Below, one piece after another: positions 49,301-60,348 of a stretch of DNA of 64,000 nucleotides. Source of the stretch: Apostichopus japonicus. Lineage: Eukaryota; Echinodermata; Holothuroidea; Aspidochirotida; Stichopodidae. Every line of letters starts with the position of its first letter. Within the stretch, counting starts at the first letter, position 1. The notes beneath the pieces are model-generated. The model saw only the letters and a list, made by a program, of their open reading frames with translations. It made no database searches and was not told the origin of the DNA. Made by a program: the position numbers and the translations under genes. The stretch is taken from assembly GCF_037975245.1 (NCBI RefSeq), contig NC_092577.1, positions 28,698,398 to 28,762,397 of the forward strand, written 5' to 3'.

Positions 49301-52300
49301 ACAACATTCAATTAGATGTGTAATTTCATCACTATATTACAATATTTAATGCACAACATTAATTTTTAGTATGTTGTAGGGTGTCAAGGACAACATTCAA
49401 ATTGATGTGTAATATCATCACTATATTACAATATTTAATGCACTACATTAATTTTTTGTATGTTGTAGGGTGTTAAGGACAACATTCAATTAGATGTGTA
49501 ACATCATCACTATATTACAATATTAAATGCACAACATTAATTTTTTGTATGTTGTAGGGTGTTAAGGACAACATTCAAATTGATGTGTAATATCATCACT
49601 ACTTTACAATATTTAATGCACAACATTAATTTTTAATATTTTGTAGGGTGTTAAGGACAACATGTACAATAAGATGTGTAATTTCATCACTATATTACAA
49701 TATTAAATGCACCACATTAATTTTTAGTATGTTGTAGGGTGTTATGGACAACATTCAATTAGATGTGTAATATCATCACTATATTACAATATTAAATGCG
49801 CAACATTAATGTTTAGTATGTTGTAGGGTGTTAAGGACAACATTCAAATTGATGTGTAATATCATCACTACTTTACAATATTTAATGCACCACATTAATG
49901 TTTAGTATGTTGTAGGGTGTTAAGGACAACATTCAATTAGATGTGCAATTTCATTAATATAACAATATTTAATGCACAACATTAATTTTTAGTATGTTGT
50001 AGGGTGTTAAGGCCAACATTCAATTAGATGTGCAATTTCATTAATATAACAATATTTAATGCACAACATTAATTTTTAGTATGTTGTAGGGTGTCAAGGA
50101 CAACATTCAATTAGATGTGTAATATCATCACTACATTACAATATTAAATGCACAACATTAATTTTTAGTATGTTGTAGGGTGTCAAGGACAACATTCAAA
50201 TTGATGTGTAATATCATCACTACTTTACAATATTTAATGCAGAACATTAAGTTTTTGTATGTTGTAGGGTGTTAAGGACAACATTCAAATTGATGTGTAA
50301 TATCATCACTACTTTACAATATGTAATGCACAACATTAATTTTTAATATTTTGCAGGGTGTTAAGGACAACATTCAATAAGATATGTAACTTCATCACTA
50401 TATTAAAATATTAAATGCACAACATTAATTTTTAGTATGTTGTAGGGTGTTAAGGGCAACATTCAAATTGATGTGTAATATCATCACTACTTTACAATAT
50501 GTAATGCACAACATTAATTTTTAATATTTTGCAGGGTGTTAAGGACAACATTCAATAAGATACGTAACTTCATCACTATATTAAAATATTAAATGCACAA
50601 CATTAATTTTTAGTATGTTTTAGGGTGTTAAGGGCAACATTCAAATTGATGTGTAATATCATCATAACTTTACAATATTTAATGCACAACATTAATTTTT
50701 AATATTTTGTAGGGTGTTAAGGACAACATTCAATAAGATGTGTAATTTCATCACTATATTTCAACATTTAATGCACGATATTAATTTTTAGTATGTTGTA
50801 GGGTGTTAAGGGCAACATTCAAATTGATGTGTAATATCATCATAACTTTACAATATTTAATGCACAACATTAATTTTTAATATTTTGTAGGGTGTTAAGG
50901 ACAACATGCAATAAGATGTGTAATTTCATCACTATATTACAACATTTAATGCACAACATTAATTTTAGTATGTTGTAGGGTGTTAAGCACAACACTGCTC
51001 TTAGTTCAGGTTTTAGCAAGCACTTGAGATATATTTAAGAATTGACCTTTTAGACACTTTGAGATTCATCAATCAAAGTGGCTTAACTAACTAGTCTAAC
51101 ACACAGACCAGTAGGTCAGTTCTGCAGAAGACCACACAAATGCCATTAGAAAACAAAGACTTTTAGGTCAACAAATAATATATTACAATGCATTTACAAA
51201 CTTGTGGCACTAGGACAAGTGGTGTTGAATGTCATCTAAGGGTACTCTGTTGCCCCCATATGAAGTTAAGAAGATATTTTGGTTGAGTTTAGTGAAATTT
51301 AGAGAAACAACAGGTTAACATAATCAGTAAGTACTTTACTGACTGCTGCCTCAGGGACATTTAGGAGGTAACTTTGGGATGAAGAATAAAATTTTTTTTT
51401 CATAATGTACTTCTCAGGAAAATGAAGACTTCAAAATCAAGGTGCATATTATATCTCCTTAACGCACGACATGGATCTCAATACCCCTGTATACACTACT
51501 ACACTGCCGTAAAATAATAATTTATTACGTTGAAAGTTAAAGAGTGTGTTAAGTTGAATTTTCACCAGTGTGAGAACAGTCGTGTCTGTTTCAAAGAGCC
51601 GTCCAATATTGGAATAGACGTGGAATTTCTATTTTAAACGTTCTTCGTCTTTTCTAGTTCATGGAAGGTGTCAAGGGTGTGGAAATTGTGACAGAGTTTG
51701 AGAAATTGACAAGGCTACGTAGGAAGGTGGAGAGGATGTGTGGGTTCAATAAACATGAGTTTCCTGGCTGTCAACCGGTGTCCATGGACATGCAAAACAT
51801 CGGCCACATTCAACAGATGCATTACAAAGTCAGCTGGAAGGCAGACGGACTCAGGTAAGACGGGATTACGTCTGTTCCGCCCCTCCCCCTCACATGACTA
51901 ATGTTCCCACCATCTGTGCCACCACCATGTGTACATAAACTTCACTGTTTATAACAAACACAAATATTGCGCCCTTCCTTAAATTGTCAGTGTCCCTCCC
52001 CCCCCCTCAGAATTCACGGCTGCTAGCCTGGTGGTAAGACGATATATACACAGATACACATAACCTGGGCTTCCAGTGTTAGTTCTTTTTGGTCTGGTAT
52101 TGTATCCTAAATACTACCAGATATGCTCCAGTAGTTAAGTGGAAATGTTTCCCAGAGTATTATTTTTTGGATAAAAAAGTTGCTTTTTAGACTTTTTTGC
52201 ATTTTGCCTTGCAAGGTTATAAAATATTACAGGGTTTGCCACAGCTCTAAATGAGCAGATTACAGCCAGTCTCATTATAACTCTGTGATATGTTTCTTGG

Positions 52301-55300
52301 TATGTAACACTCTTTAATTGTTATATAGTTTTTTGTTGTTGAAATATCTCTTTTTTACCAAATTTCCAGAAAGCACTTTTCTATCACACTATAATTTGAT
52401 GCCAATACTAAAGACAACAATGTGCATAGCTACCATGAAACTAAAGATGGAAATATAATGAGACAGTAAAACATATTGATCACTATGATTGAAAGAAGGA
52501 AAATGTGGCTCCTCTCTCATAATTGACATTTGATATTGGACATTTTGCAAAGAGAAGCTATTTTGAAGCCCTCTGTTGATAGTTATCAAATAGTATGTAC
52601 TTGTTTCATTTGAGGAATTATGGTTGTTCGGATGAGGGTTGGAAGGGGTGGGGGGGGAGGATGGGGAGGGAGTTGAACAAGCTTTACTTGTTAGGTGTCT
52701 GCTTCCTATCTAGTGGGTTGGGCAGGAGGGGGTGGGGATGGGGCAGCAAGGTTTAACAGGTGGTGTTTCCACTTGGGGTCAATCACATTATTTTGAACAT
52801 TCATTTCTTTCTTCCTTCCTCTTCTGATACAGGTATATGTTATTAATTGACGGTGCGAGGCAAAACTACTTTTTTGACCGCGACCACACAATTTTCTCCG
52901 CTCCAGTCTTCAAATTTCCAAAGCGGAAGAGCGAAGGATTTCTGTCTGATACGCTAGTCGACGGGGTGAGTTTATCAAATTGATCGTCCAAGTTAGTAGG
53001 CAACAACACAACTCAGCCAATTCATGCCCTTGTTTCCCTTCATTCTATGGAAGAGAGAAGAGAATGTCAGACTAGCAGGTAGAGACAAATCCACAAAAAA
53101 ACAACCAAATGCGATCGTCAACCGGTAGAATAAGTTGTAAAGTTTCCCTATAAATCAATTGTTAAGAGGGTATGTACCTTTGTTATTAAAGAGGTGGAAC
53201 ATGGTGACCCCTAAGTATGCTAGAGAGGCTGGAAATGATGACAAATTGTATCATTTGAAGATATTTTTACTATCTCTCACCGAGAGCAATTTTCCCAGTC
53301 AAAGAAGAAGATATGTTTGTTACTTGTATAATGAGCCTGCTTAGGCAGCAGACCTATACTAAGTGGTGTCATGATTAGATATATTATTAAAATAATAATA
53401 ATCTGTGTTTATTTAAGTTGGGATGTTGGGGGATGAGTACACTCCCCAATTTCCCCACAACCTACATGTCATTATGATGGGAACTATACACAAAATGCAA
53501 CTCAATTAAAATTTCACTTATTTTTACAATTATCTCCATTTCTCACCAGGAAATGATCACTGACACAGATGACGATGATAATCCAGTCCCGAGGTTTCTC
53601 ATATACGACATTGTGCAATTTCAGGTAACTTCCAATCACCTTGACATTGTCAATAGGCAGACTATGAGGGGGGAGGGGGTAGGTTGGGGGAGGGTGGGGT
53701 ACGTGACCTAAGAGTGGGTTGTGAATACGTGTGGTGGGTTGTTGAATTCTTTGAGACATCTCTATATTTATTGGTATTATTGAATCAAGAAAAAGGAGAC
53801 ATGTCCCCTGTCCCCTCCGGCCAATCTATGCCAACTATTTTTTGGCTATTTCCAACTTTTTTTTCTATTTCTTCTTTTTTTTCTATTTTTATCAGAAAAC
53901 TCACTTCCACTTCTTCTTCTCCTCCTCTCTTTTAACCAGGGCGAGGAAGTTGGTAAGATGAATTACGATGTAAGGTTACAGTGCATACAGAAGGAGATAA
54001 TCAACGTCCGACACGAATACATGCAGAAAGGCTGGATCAACAAACAACAGGAGCCATTCAGTATCAGACGCAAGGAATTCTGGGACATTACCAAGACCAA
54101 AAATGTAAGGGACATTTGTATCTTGACACCCGTTAGGCTAGATGCTTCCCCAGTCCTTCGTCGGCCAACTCTCTTATCAGTGGTCGTTATGTGTGTAGTT
54201 TGGTTTTTGTTCTTGTCAGTCCCCGCTGGTACAGTATATTTAAAGGAAGGACAAGTGTATTCTTGCTGATGAAATCTTTTTATTTCCAAAAGTTGAAGAA
54301 GCTACAAAGATAGGAGCTCAACCAGGGGTCGGCACGAAATGGATCTTCCGGGACCTCCACAGTTAAATTTTGTACCCAATATTTGGGTCCCAACACTCAG
54401 AAATGGAAATATAGGACTATTAGTCTTATTTAATTAAATAAATGCAAAGAAAAGATTAGAAAAGTTGTCAATACTTTTCATCCATATGTCAAAAGTAGGC
54501 CATAACCCTTTATTCCAGCTCCCCTAAACTGTACATATTTCATGTTTTTACTGGTCATAAGTTTTCTACAGGCTGCCTAAATATGGTCTTGAAGCATTTG
54601 CTGTGACAGCATCATGTAGCCAGTGGGCTACAGCTTGCCCACTCATGAGCTAAACCGGCATGTTACCTTTCATTCTATGTGTCATAGATATAATTAAATT
54701 CAGTATCCCTTGAATGTAGTGAATGATAGGGCTAAAGTGGTTTTAACTCTCGACCCTGCTTCATGGATATGTTTACAAGAAACATCGGCCTGGAATATCA
54801 GACTGGATGGCAGTTATTTTAGTACTCTTCAGCAGCTGAAGAACTAAGACGTTGAATGGTTTATAACATATACTTCAAGCAGGATGGCTATGCAATTAAG
54901 AGATTAACCTAATTTCAATTTTTTTTATTACTGTTTGGAAGACCATTTCAGATGGGGAAATCTGTTGATTTCTCCCCAAATGAAAAATCTATCTTTCTTT
55001 AGCCTACCAGGGCTTTAACCCTTGACCTTCCAGATGGTACGTTTCATGGCTTCTAATGCCACCACCTTTGTCCACTCGACTATAGCAACGGTCATTGGTT
55101 TTTAACCAAAAATTTGTTTTCTTCACAGTCAATTTATGTGAATATTCTTGTTTTTTTTTTCTCTTTGTGTTTTTAGATTCTCACAGGTCACTTCTCAAAG
55201 CAAATATCACATGAGACGGATGGACTTATCTTCCAACCTTTCAAAGAGGTAATTAATTAAAAATAAATAACTTTTTCTCTGCTGTTCATCAAATTGTATT

Positions 55301-58300
55301 TCCGGCTTATTATTAGGGATATGTAGAGACTATGTATATGCAGGATATGTAGAGGCTAGGTATGTAGGATATGTAGAGGATATATAGGATGTTTATAGAG
55401 AATATATGTTGGATATATGAATTATATAAGGATATGAAGAGCCTATATATGTAGGATATTTAGGGGATATGTAGAGACTATATGTAGAAGATATGTAGAG
55501 ACCATATGTAGGATATATATAGAGGATATGTAGAGACTATATGTAGAATATATTTAGAGAGGATATGTAGAGACTATATGTAGAGGATATGTAGAGACCA
55601 TATGTAGGATATATTTAGAGGATATTTAAATACTATATGTAGGATATATTTAGAGGATATGTAGAGACTATACGTAGGATATATTTGGAGGATATGTAGA
55701 GAGTATGTATGTAGGATGTGTAGAGGATATGTAGGATGTTTATAGAGAAAAAATGTTGGATATGAAGAGCCTATGTAGGATGTTTATAGAGAAAAAATGT
55801 TGGATATGAAGAGCCTATATATGTAGGATATTTAGAGGATATGTAGAGACTATATGTAGAGGATATGTAGAGACCATATGTAGGATATATTTAGAGAGGA
55901 TATGTAAAGACTATATGTAGGATATATTTAGAGGATATGTAGACTATATGTAGAGGATATGTATATACTATATGTAGGATATATTTAGAGGATATGTAGA
56001 GACTATATGTAGGATATATTTAGAGGATATGTAGACTATACGTAGAGACTATATGTAGAGGATATGTAGAGACTATATGTGGGATATATTTAGAGAAGAT
56101 ATTTAGAGACTATATTTAGGATATACTTAGAGAATATGTAGAGACTATATGTAGAGGATATGTAGAGACTATATGTGGGATATATTTAGAGGATATTTAA
56201 ATACTATATGTAGGATATATTTAGAGGATATGTAGAGACTATACGTAGGATATATTTGGAGGATATGTAGAGAGTATGTATGTAGGATGTGTAGAGCCTA
56301 TGTAGGATGTTTATAGAGAATATATGTTGGATATGAAGAGCCTATATATGTAGGATATTTAGAGGATATGTAGAGACTATATGTAGAGGATATGTAGAGA
56401 CCATATGTAGGATATATTTAGAGAGGATATGTATATACTATATGTAGGATATATTTAGAGGATATGTAGACTATATGTAGAGGATATGTATATACTATAT
56501 GTAGGATATATTTAGAGGATATGTAGAGACTATATGTAGGATATATTTAGAGGATATGTAGACTATACGTAGAGACTATATGTAGAGGATATGTAGAGAC
56601 TATATGTGGGATATATTTAGAGAAGATATGTAGAGACTATATTTAGGATATACTTAGAGAATATGTAGAGACTATATGTAGAGGATATGTAGAGACTATA
56701 TGTGGGATATATTTAGAGAAGATATGTAGAGACTATATTTAGGATATGTTTAGAGATATGTAGAGACTATATGTAGGATATATTTAGAGGATATGTAGAC
56801 TATATGTAGAGACTATATTTAGGATATATTTAGAGAGGATATGTAGAGACTATATGTAGGATATATTTAGAGAGGATATGTAGAGACTATATGTAGGATA
56901 TATTTAGAGGATACAAGGATAGGTGGGGCCTTTTTGTAGGATATGAAGATATAATTATATGTAGAGACTATATATGTCGGATATTTAGAGGATATGTAGA
57001 GACTATATGTACCTTTCCTTTCTTCCTTGATGCTATTGTTTTGTCATTTCTTTTATATCAATCTTTCAGCCTTATTTCCCTGGAAGGTGTCGTATCCTAC
57101 TCAAGTGGAAACCACCCAGTCAAAACTCTGTTGATTTTAGACTGGTGATTACCGAAGTGCAGGCAACTGGGTGAGTCTGACTTATATGTTTGGTCACCAA
57201 CTATGAGAAACCACCAGTTTTCCTTTTTCTCGTTTTTATCATGAACAACACAGAAAATATTGACTTCAAGAGGGGCAAAGTTTTTCTTGCTAGAATAGGA
57301 TTCAAATCATTGGCTACAGGATTACAATTGTCAATTTCTTGATCAATATTGGTGGTGGTGTTTGGTTACCAATCGTTTACTATGGTTACAAACTTTCACA
57401 CTTTACTTGACAACTGCATCTTGAATTTTTGTTTCTTTTTTTAATTCTGGTGTTTGTTCCAACTTTGTCAAATAATGAGAAAATAAGTTTATTGACCAGT
57501 TACCAGGTTCTAATTTTTCTCTTTGTTTTTTTTTCATCTTGAAAATTCTAGATGCTTAAAAGAGAGCAAGGGACTTCTCTATGTGAACCATATGAAGGAA
57601 CCATTCGCACAAATGCCGGTGAGTCGGAATGATCATGCCTTTTATATTACACTGGAAGCACGGTTTGGTCTTGCCTCTTGTTAAGAAGAGTATAAGTTGC
57701 GAAGACAGTATCAACAAAGAACGCATTCTCTACTTTACCGTCAAAACTTTGGCTAAATATGTTCACAAGAAAAATGAAGGAAATGTTTAATTAATGAAAG
57801 ATTACTTTTTGTGCTGTTATTGTTTGTTAGGATTGAAGATATTGAAAATATAGGGTTTTGTTTTGCTACTTTTTCTCACCAACATGTTCTCTGGGATAAA
57901 TTGAAAGACATTGTATATTGTTTGTATATTGTATGTATATTGTATGTATATTGTTTCATTCTATTTTCTTCTCTACCTGTCTGTCTGTCTGTCTGTCTGT
58001 CTGTGGGTCCGTCTGTCGGTCAGGGATCTATCTGGAGTATTACCATTTTTACGTGACATTAGTCTAGCCTTGCTCCGTGTCTACCAAAGTGCATTCTTTG
58101 CCCAATTGTCCATTGTCTTTTTTCCATTGTCCTTTGTCTCTGATCTCTTCTTGTCTCTCTCTGATATGATTGTTATCATTAATTTACAAACACAGATCAC
58201 AAATGCCTTGAAGAAATACAACAAGAAGATCGTCGAATGCAAATTTGATCAAAAGAAGCAGCACTGGGTCTTCATGCGGGAAAGAACGGACAAGAGCTTT

Positions 58301-58904
58301 CCTAACGCTTACACCACTGCTGTTGGTAAGTGATGAAGAACATATAGAAGTAGGATGGCAGAGTTGGGCGGGGGGGGGGGGGGGTTGGGTACAGGGCTGG
58401 GGTGGGGGTGGAGAATGGGGGGCTATATGTAAGTAAAGAACAGGTTGGGGGTGGTGAGCAGGGACGGTGTTAGTGAAAAATGTTGGCATAGGATGGAGGG
58501 GAGAGGGAGGGGCTGGTGATGGGTGCTGTTGGTAAGTGAAACAAGGTAGGTATATGATGAGGGGTGGGGGCAGAAGGAGGAAGACAGGGGGAGTTAAATA
58601 TGTCTATTATCTGATATAAGACTGATCAACAGAAACGGGGATGTATCTCCTCGAGAGAAGAGAACAGAGAGGAGCTCCTCAATACCTGAAGTACCCCTGT
58701 GGGGTGACTATAGGACATTGGCAAAGAGGAGAGGGTAGAGGAGGGGGTCAGAGGAAGGGTTTTTGTGGAGGGGGAGAAGGAGAGGTAAGCTATAGAGTGT
58801 GGCAGCCTTGGGAGTGTGATGAGTAGTGTTGCTGTCCACAAGAGAAGGTTATAGTTGATGTCTTTATTAAGACATTTTGAACATAGTATGGGACTTTTCT
58901 GGGA

Positions 58905-58976
<72 letters not shown>

Positions 58977-59208
58977 CATATATATATTTTGTATGTATAT
59001 CTCATTTTCAGCCGTCTGTCAGAGCATCATGAAACCAGTGACAAAGGACAAACTTCTAGACTTTATCGAGAACCACGCGATGAAACCCAAGAAAGGACCA
59101 GATCCTGGTGGCACCTCTTCACCACGCCCCAAACGACGAAGAATGGAAGGTCCATCCGGGGTGGGTATGATGGACGGGAAACTCATGCTACCCCCACCTC
59201 CAAGATGA
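43320..59208 (+). CDS. RNGTT: mRNA-capping enzyme (RNA 5'-triphosphatase + guanylyltransferase), complete, 14 coding exons
   Basis: This bifunctional nuclear enzyme removes the gamma phosphate from nascent pre-mRNA and adds GMP to make the 5' cap. Coding exons: 43320-43374, 44559-44772, 45213-45377, 46281-46420, 47888-47988, 51658-51854, 52833-52965, 53550-53624, 53940-54104, 55177-55248, 57070-57170, 57552-57618, 58196-58325, 59012-59208. They sum to 1812 nt (603 residues plus stop; human is about 597), and every junction is GT-AG and keeps phase. The N-terminal triphosphatase domain (about 1-200) has the P-loop [10 protein letters not shown] with nucleophile Cys123. The guanylyltransferase (about 226-540) has KADG with the GMP-accepting Lys286, then YFFDRD, FLIYDI, DGLIFQP, LLKWKPP and the C-terminal [12 protein letters not shown] motif. 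The tail is basic and proline-rich. The start ATG is preceded by an in-frame TGA 9 nt upstream. The acidic linker (192-225) is the least conserved part. Identification is by recalled similarity to the human protein; introns carry large tandem arrays listed separately. Confidence 0.97.
44559..44772 (+). CDS. RNGTT: RNGTT coding exon 2 (residues 19-90)
   Basis: Acceptor ctttacag|AG, donor GG|gtgaga. Contains [11 protein letters not shown] and KYIKLQC, hallmarks of the metazoan triphosphatase domain. The second AG two bases downstream would break frame, so 44559 is chosen. Confidence 0.95.
45213..45377 (+). CDS. RNGTT: RNGTT coding exon 3, catalytic P-loop (residues 90-145)
   Basis: Acceptor ataactag|C completes Gly90; donor AG|gtataa. 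Carries the cysteine-phosphatase signature [10 protein letters not shown] (Cys123, Arg129) and the following [13 protein letters not shown]. Confidence 0.96.
46281..46420 (+). CDS. RNGTT: RNGTT coding exon 4 (residues 145-192)
   Basis: Acceptor tttatag|C; donor CAG|gtatgt at 46421. Encodes [18 protein letters not shown] and a PPPELPDW end of the phosphatase domain. The last roughly 30 nt and the donor itself are repeated many times in the following intron, so several competing donors of equal quality exist. The first one gives the phase needed by exon 5. Confidence 0.93.
46385..47560 (+). repeat. Intron 4 tandem array of the exon 4/5' splice-site junction, about 68-bp unit
   Basis: The unit runs from the donor through about 30 intron bases to a copy of the exon 4 end. 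Near-identical junctions GGTGTACAG|GT recur with the last G at about 46488, 46557, 46625, 46693, 46761, 46829, 46897 and 46968, one roughly every 68 nt. From about 47,000 to 47,560 the unit diverges (ACAG becomes ACAT, so these copies are no longer donor-like) and a 69-nt variant dominates. The authentic exon 4 end is the first unit of the series. Confidence 0.93.
47888..47988 (+). CDS. RNGTT: RNGTT coding exon 5, acidic linker (residues 192-225)
   Basis: Acceptor tttttag|AA, donor GTG|gtaagg. Encodes an acidic and serine-rich spacer ([14 protein letters not shown]...) between the two catalytic domains, the same place as the acidic linker of the human enzyme. The donor context is also repeated inside the intron at about 48110-48150. 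Confidence 0.88.
47983..48200 (+). repeat. Short imperfect repeats carrying the exon 5 donor (GTGGTAAGGGATCAC)
   Basis: The exon 5 5' splice junction GTG|GTAAGGGATCAC and its flank recur at about 48112 and 48141, with a decayed form (GTGGTAATGGATCAC) at about 48033. The flanking text on the Gly-free intron side (actcttgaccatca, aggccaatga, ataagattattaaaaat) is also present twice. Confidence 0.8.
48693..50998 (+). repeat. Intron 5 satellite array, 89-bp unit, about 26 copies
   Basis: Head-to-tail units start with GATGTGTAAT and pass through ATCATCACTA, AATGCACAACATTAA, TATGTTGTAGGGTGT and AAGGACAACATTCAA. The period is 89 nt (first two starts at 48693 and 48782). Copies differ by single substitutions and small indels (AATTTT versus AATGTTT, GTTAAGG versus GTCAAGG). 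Two-unit subpatterns are visible, hinting at higher-order turnover. Confidence 0.95.
51658..51854 (+). CDS. RNGTT: RNGTT coding exon 6, guanylyltransferase active site (residues 226-291)
   Basis: Acceptor cttttctag|TTC, donor AG|gtaaga. Contains [10 protein letters not shown] and VSWKADGLR; Lys286 of KxDG is the expected covalent GMP acceptor. Human has Thr where this protein has Leu290. Confidence 0.97.
52833..52965 (+). CDS. RNGTT: RNGTT coding exon 7 (residues 291-335)
   Basis: Acceptor tgatacag|G, donor GGG|gtgagt. Encodes RYMLLIDG, motif III region YFFDRD and the DTLVDG end. Confidence 0.96.
53550..53624 (+). CDS. RNGTT: RNGTT coding exon 8 (residues 336-360)
   Basis: Acceptor ctcaccag|GAA, donor CAG|gtaact; 75 nt, phase 0 at both ends. 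Encodes EM(I/T) followed by an acidic stretch TDTDDDDN, longer than in human, then motif IIIa RFLIYDI. Confidence 0.95.
53940..54104 (+). CDS. RNGTT: RNGTT coding exon 9 (residues 361-415)
   Basis: Acceptor tttaaccag|GGC, donor AAT|gtaagg; 165 nt, phase 0-0. Contains [13 protein letters not shown] and [14 protein letters not shown], closely following the human domain. Confidence 0.96.
55177..55248 (+). CDS. RNGTT: RNGTT coding exon 10, motif IV (residues 416-439)
   Basis: Acceptor tgtttttag|ATT, donor GAG|gtaatt; 72 nt, phase 0-0. Encodes [11 protein letters not shown], the motif IV lysine-free DGLIFQP core seen in metazoan enzymes. Confidence 0.96.
55318..57013 (+). repeat. Intron 10 AT-rich minisatellite, about 35-bp unit with higher-order repeats
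   Basis: The motif is built from ATGTAGAGACTATATG, TAGGATATATTTAGAGG and variants. Larger blocks recur: the block beginning GATATTTAAATACTATATG near 55621 returns near 56192 (about 571 nt away), and a block with GTAGACTATACGTAGAG near 56027 returns near 56560. The array fills almost all of intron 10. Confidence 0.95.
57070..57170 (+). CDS. RNGTT: RNGTT coding exon 11, motif V (residues 440-473)
   Basis: Acceptor ctttcag|CCT, donor GG|gtgagt. Encodes [16 protein letters not shown], the conserved motif V lysines and following strand. Confidence 0.96.
57552..57618 (+). CDS. RNGTT: RNGTT coding exon 12 (residues 473-495)
   Basis: Acceptor aaattctag|A, donor CCG|gtgagt. Encodes [17 protein letters not shown]; the start of the OB-fold part. 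Confidence 0.94.
58196..58325 (+). CDS. RNGTT: RNGTT coding exon 13 (residues 496-539)
   Basis: Acceptor aaacacag|ATC, donor G|gtaagt. Encodes KIVECKF and [16 protein letters not shown], the C-terminal OB-fold signature. Confidence 0.97.
58905..58988. repeat. TA/CATA dinucleotide run just upstream of the RNGTT exon 14 acceptor
   Basis: About 84 nt of alternating TA with a few CATA steps, ending roughly 20 nt before the acceptor AG of exon 14. It overlaps the region where branch point and polypyrimidine tract should lie. Confidence 0.95.
59012..59208 (+). CDS. RNGTT: RNGTT coding exon 14, terminal (residues 539-603 and stop)
   Basis: Acceptor tcattttcag|CC; stop TGA at 59206-59208. Encodes [18 protein letters not shown], then a low-complexity tail with [10 protein letters not shown] (a possible nuclear localisation signal) and a LMLPPPPR end, parallel to the human LMPPPPPKRPR tail. 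Confidence 0.95.
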
Positions 59209-60342
59209 GCGGGGGGAAAAATAACAAACAAAACGAGGATCAACCGACGAGACGCTTGAAGCGATGACCGAGATCTCCACCCTCGCCTTCCAATAGATGA
59301 GGAGATCCGAATTACCGAGAAATTGTTCAAGAAGGAAATGGATATGTCTGGATTTCTGCACAGCTTTCCATACAGTTCCAGTATAGTCCAGTCCTTGAGA
59401 ATGAAGAAAGCATGGCTTTATATGTAAATTGTTTTTGGTTTATGTAGAGATAATGTGAATTTTCTTCGCTCCAGTGGACAGATCAGACACTCTGACCCGG
59501 ATATTCTGACCCTGTCTTTAAAAACTGACCTTCTCGTGGACTTTTGAAAATTCATTGAAAGGAAGAGAGTGCACTGTGCAAGGCTATGATAATGGCACTC
59601 ATCACCAATTGTATTCAATTTAATTAAACGGATACTGTCTGAAATTGGATTACTTTATAAACAAAAATTGCTGGAAAACATTTCTGCAGATTAGGTTCAA
59701 AACCACATCTACAGAGCATTTTGTTTGGGAGTGATAAGAATTGTTTTTAAATTCGGTGATATTTTATTTATGCATCTGGCAACAACCAGGGTGAATGAAG
59801 TCATCGTGGCAGTTCGTCTGAAAAAGTTGCTTTTATCTTAATAATTGAATCATTTATCCACAAAAGGAAAACAATATTTCTGCCAAAAATGTGTAGTTTG
59901 ATGGCTTCCTTAATACAGAGAACATTGTCAGTTAATCAAACATTCCAAAGGTATTATATTTCGTGGACGGAATAACTTTGTGCCGAGATGACATCACGGA
60001 CCTCCCACTGTGTTTAGCGAGTCCAAATAGGTTACATTAAATCGACCATATCTGGAATTCTTGAGCGTGTGGAATACACTTTTCTCTTTTAAGATTAGTG
60101 TCACAATGGCTGACAATTGGAATGTTCCTGTAAGATTGTGTGTTTGAGTTTATGAATATTCATAGCATGAAGTATATGACATCACTTCACACAAGAATCA
60201 GATTGTAATATGATTTCAAAAGAAATCATAATATGAAATCGTAATATTATTTCGAAAGAAATCATATTGAAGGAAGACTTGAGGCAGAAATTTTTAGTCT
60301 TAAAGATTGTTTCTGTAGCAATTTTAGACTCTTGTGACCTCA

Positions 60343-60348
60343 AATAAA
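60343..60348 (+). terminator. Polyadenylation signal AATAAA, probable RNGTT 3' end
   Basis: AATAAA sits about 1.1 kb after the RNGTT stop and is followed by a T-rich stretch. The 3' UTR would be 59209 to about 60370. No closer canonical hexamer was noticed. Confidence 0.5.

Noticed and set aside
57911-58333. 140-codon plus-strand frame
   Set aside because: Only its last 43 codons (from 58196) are coding, as RNGTT exon 13; the front is intron.
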